From Comamonadaceae bacterium (GTDB taxonomy: Bacteria; Pseudomonadota; Gammaproteobacteria; Burkholderiales; Burkholderiaceae_C), in contig JAIXRJ010000042.1 of the NCBI GenBank assembly GCA_027485235.1, forward strand, positions 17,806 to 81,805: a DNA stretch of 64,000 nucleotides. The letters are read 5' to 3'. The notes under the pieces are model-generated. The model was given only the letters and a program-made list of their open reading frames with translations, had not been told where the DNA came from and made no database searches. How positions within the stretch are numbered: position 1 is the stretch's first letter; each line of letters opens with the position of its first letter. This document shows, piece by piece, positions 38,221 to 44,140 of the stretch. Position numbers and translations under genes: made by a program.

Positions 38221-38590
38221 TCAGCAGCCGCATGAATCATTTTTCTTGTGAGTTGGCTCCTTGACACACGGTCCCATGGTCATCGTCCCTTAGAGCCAAA
38301 GGGCTGAGCAAAAGAATTTTCCCCAACGGCATCAACTCAACGAAAGCCAAGACCGGGCGATTTGCCAAGCCATTGGGGCACAACCGGTGACCGCGCCGCT
38401 GACACACCCACAGAGCAGCGGGATGGCGGCCCCAAGGCTTCGATGGCTACAATGCTGACCAAGCTTACAAAGCGTTGGCTTGTCTGTCAGCTAAGCGGTT
38501 CAGCGAAAAACCAGCGAAAAAATGAACAGACCGCCGAAATCGGGTTACGGGTCAAGACCCGTTGCCAGCAGAATTTTTTAAGGACCAAGA
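38221..38590. other. Spacer with a possible gene remnant
   Basis: A 370-base stretch of higher GC than its neighbours. A plus frame at 38436-38525, ending in a stop, reads GFDGYNADQAYKALACLSAK, which looks protein-like but has no start or ribosome site and no recognised family. It may be the tail of a deleted gene. Confidence 0.35.
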
Positions 38591-39103
38591 ATGACAAGAT
38601 CTTTGGATTTAGGATGTGGGTTGAAACCCAAAAATCCATTCAATGCCGATGAGTTGTACGGTGTTGACATCAGAGAAAGCAATGAAACAGTCAAGGTCGC
38701 AGATCTCGCTGTCGATCCGATCCCTTTTCAGGCCAATTTTTTTGATTACTGTACTGCGTTCGATTTTTTAGAACATATTCCAAGAGTCATCTATGCTCCT
38801 CAAAGGAAGTTTTGTTTCGTTGATCTCATGTCGGAGATTTACAGGGTATTGAAACCCGGCGGTAAATTCTTATCTTTCACCCCAGCATTTCCTGCGCCAG
38901 AAGCATGGCAAGATCCCACCCATGTCAACATCATTACGGTGAAAACTTTCCCCAAATATTTTGATACAAAAGAATGTTTAGCCAAAATGTATGGATTTAA
39001 GGGTGGATTCATTGTTGAAAAACAGTATTTGCACACCAATAAAATTCATTTAATAACTGAATTGAAAAAACCTGAAATCATGATTTCAACCGAGGGGAGT
39101 TGA
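38591..39103 (+). CDS. Small SAM-dependent methyltransferase
   Basis: A 170-residue type-11-like methyltransferase. It begins RSLDLGCGLKPKNPFNADELYGVDI, here in two parts around the SAM loop LDLGCG, and has FDYCTAFDFLEHIPRV near 48-63 and EIYRVLKPGGKFLSFTPAFP near 80-99. AAGGA lies 6 bases before the ATG. It is shorter than most family members and lacks an extra N-terminal helix but keeps the core fold. Within the island, it probably methylates a sugar or lipid. The composition is AT-rich, like the sulfotransferases. Confidence 0.82.
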   Translation: MTRSLDLGCGLKPKNPFNADELYGVDIRESNETVKVADLAVDPIPFQANFFDYCTAFDFLEHIPRVIYAPQRKFCFVDLMSEIYRVLKPGGKFLSFTPAFPAPEAWQDPTHVNIITVKTFPKYFDTKECLAKMYGFKGGFIVEKQYLHTNKIHLITELKKPEIMISTEGS

Positions 39104-39158
39104 TGTCATTTTTAAATATATGGAAAAGTTGATATTTTTGAAAAAATAACCATTAAGG

Positions 39159-39788
39159 TCATGATAATTTTTTGACGCCAAATTGTTTTAAAATTTCAAT
39201 TTTTCGCTTGGAGTATAATTCAATATCTTCGGGATTTATTACTTTGTTGAGGCGGTATTCTACTTCAAGCACCAATGCATCTGGAGAGTATGAGAATTGG
39301 TTGGTCAATCTCGCAATCAAAGTCAACTCATTGTCTGCCCTGTGGGAGTGGTATTCCTTGAAAAAGACATTTCCATAACCGTAAAATTTTTCGGAAAATC
39401 TCATCCTGACTGCACCGAATTGCGCTAATTTGCCATGGTACTGACCGTCATTAAAAGCAAACAATGACTTGTTATTTTCGGTCAGATGATTCATGGCAAT
39501 TTTTAACCATCCATCGCCAGCTAAAGAGTCTTGTGCGACATAAACAACGAATTCCGCATTGACTTTTTGCGCAACAGAGTTCAAGGTTTTGATAAAACCA
39601 CCTCTGACTGTGTCCAGTGCAATGATCATCCGAAAAGGATATTGTGCAAATGCTATCATTCTCCGAGCGGCTTCGATGGCTTGGCTGATATTTGTCGCCG
39701 GCATGATTACCGCTACGCCTTGACCATTCATTGAAGTGACTTTTTCTCGAACTCCATCTGAAAACATTTCGAAAATTTCTATGATCAT
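39159..39788 (-). CDS. Glycosyltransferase-A-fold-like protein, probably glycan-related
   Basis: A 209-residue AT-rich gene on the opposite strand to the island's other genes. The N-terminal half resembles the nucleotide-binding fold of GT2-type enzymes: GQGVAVIMPATNISQAIEAARR near 23, then FVVYVAQDSLAGDGWLKIA near 80-98 at the position of the DxD-GW loop. The canonical DxD is replaced by QDS, so catalytic activity is uncertain. It is short for a GT2 enzyme, which usually has more than 240 residues. The start at 39788 has no strong ribosome site. Confidence 0.55.
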   Translation of the reverse strand: MIIEIFEMFSDGVREKVTSMNGQGVAVIMPATNISQAIEAARRMIAFAQYPFRMIIALDTVRGGFIKTLNSVAQKVNAEFVVYVAQDSLAGDGWLKIAMNHLTENNKSLFAFNDGQYHGKLAQFGAVRMRFSEKFYGYGNVFFKEYHSHRADNELTLIARLTNQFSYSPDALVLEVEYRLNKVINPEDIELYSKRKIEILKQFGVKKLS

Positions 39789-40570
39789 TTGCGATTAAAT
39801 TTTTTAAAAAATTACACATCTGCTTAAAGAATTCTACAACATCAATAAAAAATCGCTTTAAGGTCACGGCATGCATTCCCGTGTCGTCAGGCAATCAGCT
39901 TGATAGTCTTGCTCGGCCATGTAAGGGAAGTACCCCTCCGTGTGAACGCATCGACAGGATCGCGGCAATCAGTTGCTGCGGGCAGTCGCTGACCGATCGA
40001 CGGTTGAGGCTGACAGGTCCGCTGCTCACGATGATTCCCTTGGCAGGTTCTTGGGTGGGAAGCGGAGCAACAGGACCCCACAGGCTCATTCCAAGGCGAC
40101 GGGATCAACACGGTCGTCGTCCTCTGTGAGATCACCACCGGTGTCTTTGTTCTTCTCTTCAAAGGTGACTCCAGTGAACTCCTCAAAGTGCTGCGTGATG
40201 GGCTGCGGACATCTGGCCAGTTGCATGTCTTTTGCGACCACTTCCGTGGACGCCAGGGCATGGGGTGATCAGGACCGATGCCTTCTCTCAATTGCTACCA
40301 GCGGTTCTACGGTGACAACAGCAGGAGCAACTTGTCCATGTCTTCAACGATCTCATCTGTCTCGGCGATGTTGACGGATTGCATGCTCCAAGGTCCTGAT
40401 TGTTCTCCCGACTTGCCTTTCGCTTGTTTTGAATGGTTTGAAAGAAAGCGGCATTGTTGATGGGCGGCAACACCACAGCATTGCCCGTGGCCAATCTCGG
40501 CGGGCTTGTAGGCGAAGTGTCATCAAACCGTGTCAGAATGAACAACGTTCAACCAACCAGGAGATAAAAC
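39789..40570. other. Long spacer, probably decayed coding sequence
   Basis: About 780 bases at the right border of the island without a convincing gene. A minus frame at 40086-40268 reads VVAKDMQLARCPQPITQHFE then an acidic end (DLTEDDDRVDPVALE), suggestive of the tail of a real but broken gene. Another minus frame near 39895-40010 reads CPQQLIAAILSMRSHGGV. Both lack starts and are interrupted. The hupB promoter should lie in the last 100 bases. Confidence 0.4.
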
Positions 40571-40852
40571 GTGAACAAAGCAGAATTGATCGAAGCCTTG
40601 GCCATCGAGACTGAAATGTCCAAAGCTGCCGCCGGCCGCGCCGTGGCCGCCTTGGTGGACATCATCACCAAAACCGTTGCCAAAAAGCAGGACGTCCAGC
40701 TGATCGGTTTCGGCACCTTCAAAGCCGCCAAGCGCGCTGCACGCAAGGGCAAAAACCCACGCACAGGCGAACCCTTGAAAATCGCTGCGGCCACCGTGCC
40801 CAAGTTCAGTGCCGGCGCCGCTTTCAAAGCCGCCGTGAACAAAAAGAAGTGA
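40571..40852 (+). CDS. hupB: HU-family nucleoid protein
   Basis: A 93-residue HU protein. It begins MNKAELIEALAIETEMSKAA and has the dimer core VAALVDIITKTVAKKQDVQLIGFGTF (in two parts) and the DNA-binding beta arm ARKGKNPRTGEPLKIAA with the conserved NPRTGE at about 63-68. AGGAG lies 8 bases before the start. HU bends and compacts DNA. It has its own terminator and is followed 74 bases later by a SET-domain methyltransferase gene. Confidence 0.95.
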   Translation: MNKAELIEALAIETEMSKAAAGRAVAALVDIITKTVAKKQDVQLIGFGTFKAAKRAARKGKNPRTGEPLKIAAATVPKFSAGAAFKAAVNKKK

Positions 40853-40868
40853 TTGTTTCTGGTGCATG

Positions 40869-40896
40869 AAAAAACGGCCCCGATGGGCCGTTTTTT
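40869..40896. terminator. Rho-independent terminator of hupB
   Basis: AAAAAACGGCC, a short CCGATG loop and GGCCGTTTTTT make a strong stem with A and T tracts, 16 bases after the hupB stop. Confidence 0.92.
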
Positions 40897-40926
40897 ATTC
40901 CCCCAAGGCGGGACAAGTGAGCCGTG

Positions 40927-41373
40927 ATGCACAAGTGTGAATCCCCGATCGAGGTGCTGTCCTCCCGAGTGCACGGCAAGGGCGTGTTCGCCACGCGCCA
41001 CATGGCTGCGGGCGAGACGGTGATCGAGTATGTGGGCGAGATCATCTCGATGGCCGAGGCCTTGGCCCGACACCCGCACGATGCCCGGGAGCCGAACCAC
41101 ACGTTTTATTTTCAGCTGGCCGATGGCCGTGTCATCGACGCTTTGCACGGCGGCAACGATTCGCGTTGGATCAACCACTCATGCCGGCCCAATTGCGTGC
41201 CCGATGAGTCCAAGGGCCGGATTTTCATCAAAACTCGCAGGCCGGTGTTTCGGGGCGAGGAATTGAGTTTTGATTACGACTTGGTCAGCGATGAGCCCCT
41301 CAGCGATGCGCTTCGGGCGCGTTACGCCTGCCGCTGTGGCAGTTCAAAATGCCGGGGCACCATGCTGGCCTGA
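40927..41373 (+). CDS. SET-domain protein-lysine methyltransferase
   Basis: A 148-residue stand-alone SET domain. It shows the N-terminal SSRVHGKGVFATRHMAAGE, the SAM-binding/knot sequence RWINHSCRPNC near 86-96, the catalytic tyrosine region GEELSFDYD near 117-125 and a post-SET zinc site CRCGSSKCRG near the end. These are the catalytic features of eukaryote-like lysine methyltransferases, found sporadically in bacteria. The substrate is unknown; the immediate neighbour HU and the Lys-rich tail of DksA (61.5 kb) are natural candidates. A GTG three bases upstream of the ATG could also be the start. Confidence 0.9.
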   Translation: MHKCESPIEVLSSRVHGKGVFATRHMAAGETVIEYVGEIISMAEALARHPHDAREPNHTFYFQLADGRVIDALHGGNDSRWINHSCRPNCVPDESKGRIFIKTRRPVFRGEELSFDYDLVSDEPLSDALRARYACRCGSSKCRGTMLA

Positions 41374-41515
41374 TGTTTCAAACGCGCTCACCCAGCAGGT
41401 GTGCTCTGGCCAACAGACCGCCGTCCTGCCAACTTCTAAGCTGAAAGGGCTTGCCGGACGGGCCCACCCGGGTGCCTGTCTGTGCCAAGCCACATTCACC
41501 TCAGAATAGGAGTTC

Positions 41516-41746
41516 ATGATGACAAAACAACCCCTCACCATGCGGACCGCCAGCAACACGGCCTTGGCGGTATTGGCCCTGAGCTTGAGCGCTTGCTCGG
41601 GCATGACGCAGCAAGAAAAGAACACCGCGATCGGTGCGGGCGTGGGCGCCATCGGCGGCTCGATTCTGACCGGAGGCAGCGCTGCCGGGGCTGTGGGCGG
41701 CGCGGCCGTGGGCGGTGTGATCGGTCACGAAGTCAACAAGAAATGA
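41516..41746 (+). CDS. Glycine-zipper lipoprotein (OsmB-like)
   Basis: A 76-residue lipoprotein. The signal peptide ends in the lipobox LSAC near residue 27, and the mature part is a glycine-zipper hairpin (AIGAGVGAIGGSILTGG then [18 protein letters not shown]). Proteins of this kind (OsmB, SlyB-like) sit in the outer membrane and are often induced by osmotic or envelope stress. GGAG precedes two ATGs three bases apart; either could be used. It is followed by a tiny membrane protein gene 9 bases downstream, so the two probably form a stress operon. Confidence 0.85.
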   Translation: MMTKQPLTMRTASNTALAVLALSLSACSGMTQQEKNTAIGAGVGAIGGSILTGGSAAGAVGGAAVGGVIGHEVNKK

Positions 41747-41755
41747 GCCCTGGCC

Positions 41756-41902
41756 ATGCTTGAAACAATCGCGGTCATTTTGCTGGTGCTCTGGGTCTTG
41801 GGCTTGGTTTCCTCCTACACCATGGGCGGCTTGGTCCACATCTTGCTGGTCATTGCGGTGGTCATCGTGCTGGTGCGCGTGATCCAGGGGCGACGGCTTT
41901 AA
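41756..41902 (+). CDS. lmo0937-family (DUF5670) small membrane protein
   Basis: A 48-residue protein with two short hydrophobic segments: LETIAVILLVLWVLGLVSS and GGLVHILLVIAVVIVLVRVI, separated by YTM. This is the hallmark of the lmo0937/DUF5670 family, frequent among stress-induced small proteins in diverse bacteria. The gene begins nine bases after the glycine-zipper lipoprotein stop and ends before a strong terminator, so it is the second gene of that unit. Function is unknown. Confidence 0.82.
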   Translation: MLETIAVILLVLWVLGLVSSYTMGGLVHILLVIAVVIVLVRVIQGRRL

Positions 41903-41940
41903 GGGCTGCACATCCTGCAGGCGCACGAAGTGTTGCCCAC

Positions 41941-41980
41941 AAAAAAAAGCCTGCACCTCGCAAGAAGTGCAGGCTTTTTA
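41941..41980. terminator. Bidirectional rho-independent terminator
   Basis: Eight A, stem AAGCCTGCAC / GTGCAGGCTT around a ten-base loop, and a T-run. It serves the lipoprotein unit from the left and the yqjDEK-like unit from the right. Confidence 0.9.
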
Positions 41981-41988
41981 TGGGGTGT

Positions 41989-42177
41989 TCAGCGTTGTTG
42001 CTGGGCGCCGGGTGGGCGCTGGGGCGGGGTGGTTGGGGTTGGCGTTTTGGCAGGTGTCTGGGCTGGTGTTTTGAGCCACCGCTGCACCAGGATCAGCCAA
42101 GCCGGGTCTTGCAGGGCATCGGCCAGCAGGGCTCTCGAAATGGCCAGACGCTGCGCTGGCGTCAGGTGAGCACTCAT
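41989..42177 (-). CDS. Small YqjK-like protein
   Basis: A 62-residue protein that starts MSAHLTPAQRLAISRALLAD and has a Pro/Thr/Gln-rich tail. Its ATG overlaps the stop of the holin-family gene by four bases. By position, third after a YqjD-like and a YqjE-like gene, it corresponds to YqjK of the enterobacterial yqjDEK operon; sequence similarity is too weak for certainty. The role is unknown. Confidence 0.65.
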   Translation of the reverse strand: MSAHLTPAQRLAISRALLADALQDPAWLILVQRWLKTPAQTPAKTPTPTTPPQRPPGAQQQR

Positions 42178-42557
42178 GGTTTTTGCGAGCTCTGGATGGC
42201 CAGCAAGTCCAATTGCAGTTGCTCCTGGATGTCTTGCAGCAAAGGCCGTGTGCGCAAGCGCTTGGCAATTGCCCAAAGCAGGCCGCTGGCGGCCAGCCAA
42301 GCCAAGGGCAGTGCCGGCAAGATCCAAGCGGTGCGCGTGTCGATGCTGGGCAAAGCGCTCCACAACAACACCGCGACGCCGCCCAAGACCAAGGCCAGCC
42401 CGGCGCTCAAGACGCTCAAGGCATACAGGAGCCAGCGGTTTTTGAGCGTGCACAGGTGGTCTGCCCAAGTCTGGCTGGCCATGTCTGCGTAGCCTTGTGC
42501 GTGCATCTTGAGCAGTTCAGGCGGCAACACCAAGAGCTTGAGCAGCAGCTTGAACAT
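42174..42557 (-). CDS. Phage-holin-family/YqjE-like membrane protein
   Basis: A 127-residue membrane protein with two helices: LLYALSVLSAGLALVLGGVAV near 43-63 and TAWILPALPLAWLAASGLLW near 75-94. The layout, the position after a YqjD-like gene and the coupled spacing match the YqjE/holin-3 superfamily (PF07332). YqjE is an inner-membrane protein of unknown function. It overlaps the YqjD-like gene by one base and the downstream gene by four, making a tight three-gene unit. Confidence 0.8.
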   Translation of the reverse strand: MFKLLLKLLVLPPELLKMHAQGYADMASQTWADHLCTLKNRWLLYALSVLSAGLALVLGGVAVLLWSALPSIDTRTAWILPALPLAWLAASGLLWAIAKRLRTRPLLQDIQEQLQLDLLAIQSSQKP

Positions 42558-42883
42558 CAGTGCTTGCGTGGCTGAAACAACCAAGCCACGGCCAGTGCGG
42601 CCACTGCCCCGGTGCCTGCAGCGATCAAGACCGACTGCAAAGGTGCATGCTGGATGTAGCTGTCGGCCAAGCGCTTGGCGTGGCGGGCTTCACGCTCCAG
42701 GCGATGCTCCACCTCCAGTGCGGTTTCTTTGCCGTGTTGGGCCAGATCGTGCAGGCTGTCGTTGACGCGGTCGGCCATGCGGCTGAGCATGGGTCGGGCA
42801 TCCTGCAGGGCTTCGTTGACCGTGCCGGAGATACCGGCGCCGAGCGCCTGGATTTTTTCGTGGGGGGTTTTTGAATCGGACAT
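42557..42883 (-). CDS. YqjD/ElaB-like (DUF883) membrane-anchored protein
   Basis: A 108-residue protein with a long amphipathic helical part (residues about 5-75) and a C-terminal helix (SVLIAAGTGAVAALAVAWLF) that anchors it in the inner membrane. This is the structure of YqjD/ElaB, which in E. coli bind ribosomes in stationary phase. The ATG at 42883 starts MSDSKTPHEKIQ, and an upstream ATG lacks family likeness. It leads a three-gene unit with YqjE- and YqjK-like genes; ribosome tethering during stress is the inferred role. Confidence 0.82.
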   Translation of the reverse strand: MSDSKTPHEKIQALGAGISGTVNEALQDARPMLSRMADRVNDSLHDLAQHGKETALEVEHRLEREARHAKRLADSYIQHAPLQSVLIAAGTGAVAALAVAWLFQPRKH

Positions 42884-42973
42884 GTGAACCTTTGCAGTGA
42901 ATGAAACCAAACGAGGTATTCACTGTAAAAGTCCAAGTCAGCGCTGTCAGTGGTACAGCACACCGTGGACAGC

Positions 42974-43234
42974 TCAGTTGAGGATGCTGCCTTGTCGCCG
43001 TTGCTCGCGCAACATGAAGAGGTAAAGGCTTTCCACTTTGTCCCGCGCCCATGGCGTGCGCCGCAAGAACCTGAGGCTTGAGCCTAAGCTGGGCTCATGC
43101 GTGAAACAACGCACCGGGATCCGTGTGCCCAACTCATGCCAGCCATAGTGGTCGGCCAGTTGGGTGACGATCATCTCCAGCGTCAAGCCGTGCAGGGGGT
43201 TGCGCGCTTGTTCGGGTTTTGCAGGGGTATTCAT
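42974..43234 (-). CDS. VF530 family (DUF2132) DNA-binding protein
   Basis: An 86-residue protein matching VF530 closely: NPLHGLTLEMIVTQLADHYG at about 12-31, then the LGTRIPVRCFTHEPSLGSSL and FLRRTPWARDKVESLYL blocks. VF530 proteins form a small helical DNA-binding-like fold; their cellular role is not established. It is a single gene between the yqjDEK-like unit and the Crp-type regulator, both of which are transcribed away from or toward it with no overlap. Confidence 0.9.
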   Translation of the reverse strand: MNTPAKPEQARNPLHGLTLEMIVTQLADHYGWHELGTRIPVRCFTHEPSLGSSLRFLRRTPWARDKVESLYLFMLREQRRQGSILN

Positions 43235-43420
43235 GGGGGTGATTGTCGGCGCAATGAACGTGGGTGGGTGTGGGCTGTTTGCGTTGCGTCAAAGGGGCGG
43301 CATCAAATTGATGCATCATGGTAGGCGCTCAGGGCTGAGTTTTTTTTCAGTTTCCCCCTGTAACGGCGCGCATGACGGCAAACTCATGAAACATCTTGAC
43401 TCTTCCAAGGTCACCCGCCC

Positions 43421-44140
43421 GTGAGCATTTCGAAGCCATGCTCTCCCAACGAACTGCTCTCTTGTTTGCCGGACGATGTGCGGGCGCGTGTGACCCCTTT
43501 TTTGGAAAATGTACACCTGCCTTCAGGGCGGTCTTTGTACGAGTCGGGTGCGTATTTTCGTTACGTGTATTTCCCTTTGAACGGCACGGTGGCCTTGCAC
43601 GGCTTGACTGAGAACGGGTCTACTTCGATGTTGTCATTGGTCGGTCGAGAAGGCTTGGTGGGTGTGTCGAGTTTCATGGGCGGCTTGTCCATGAACAGCA
43701 ACGCCACTGTGCTGACAGGTGGCAATTTCTTGCGCATGCCTGCGGCCGATTTGTTGCGCGAGTTTGAGCGATCGCTGCCCCTTTTGCACTTGTTGCTGCG
43801 CTACACGCAAGCGCTGATTGCCCAAATGGCGCAGACCGCGATGTGCAACCGACACCACACCCTGGAAAAAGCTTTCAGCCGTTGTTTGTTGCTGTGCCTG
43901 GACCGCACCACAGGCAACGAGTTGTTGCTGACACATGGGCAAATGGCCCATTTGCTGGGGGTGCGCCGCGAGGGCGTGACCGAAGCGGCGTTTCGCTTGC
44001 AACACCTGGGACTGATCCGCTACGCGCGTGGGCACATCACCATCTTGGATCGGCAAGGGCTGGAGCAAGGCACTTGCGAGTGCTACAGCGCCATCAAATC
44101 AGAATACGACCGTTTGCTGCCCATGCGCATGGCGGCTTGA
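43421..44140 (+). CDS. Crp/Fnr-family transcriptional regulator
   Basis: A 239-residue regulator with an N-terminal cyclic-nucleotide-binding-type beta barrel (about 20-130; VHLPSGRSLYESG, GTVALHG) and a C-terminal winged helix (about 150-220; MAHLLGVRREGVTEAAFRL as recognition helix). The cysteine cluster of oxygen-sensing FNR is absent and the phosphate-binding loop RxA of cAMP binders is not clear, so the signal is unknown. It starts with GTG and its stop is followed at once by the CheB-CheR gene, so it probably controls this unit. Confidence 0.9.
   Translation: MSISKPCSPNELLSCLPDDVRARVTPFLENVHLPSGRSLYESGAYFRYVYFPLNGTVALHGLTENGSTSMLSLVGREGLVGVSSFMGGLSMNSNATVLTGGNFLRMPAADLLREFERSLPLLHLLLRYTQALIAQMAQTAMCNRHHTLEKAFSRCLLLCLDRTTGNELLLTHGQMAHLLGVRREGVTEAAFRLQHLGLIRYARGHITILDRQGLEQGTCECYSAIKSEYDRLLPMRMAA

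Noticed and set aside
40086..40268. Acidic 60-residue minus-strand fragment
   Set aside because: It looks protein-like but has no start codon context and is bounded by stops; described only as part of a decayed spacer.
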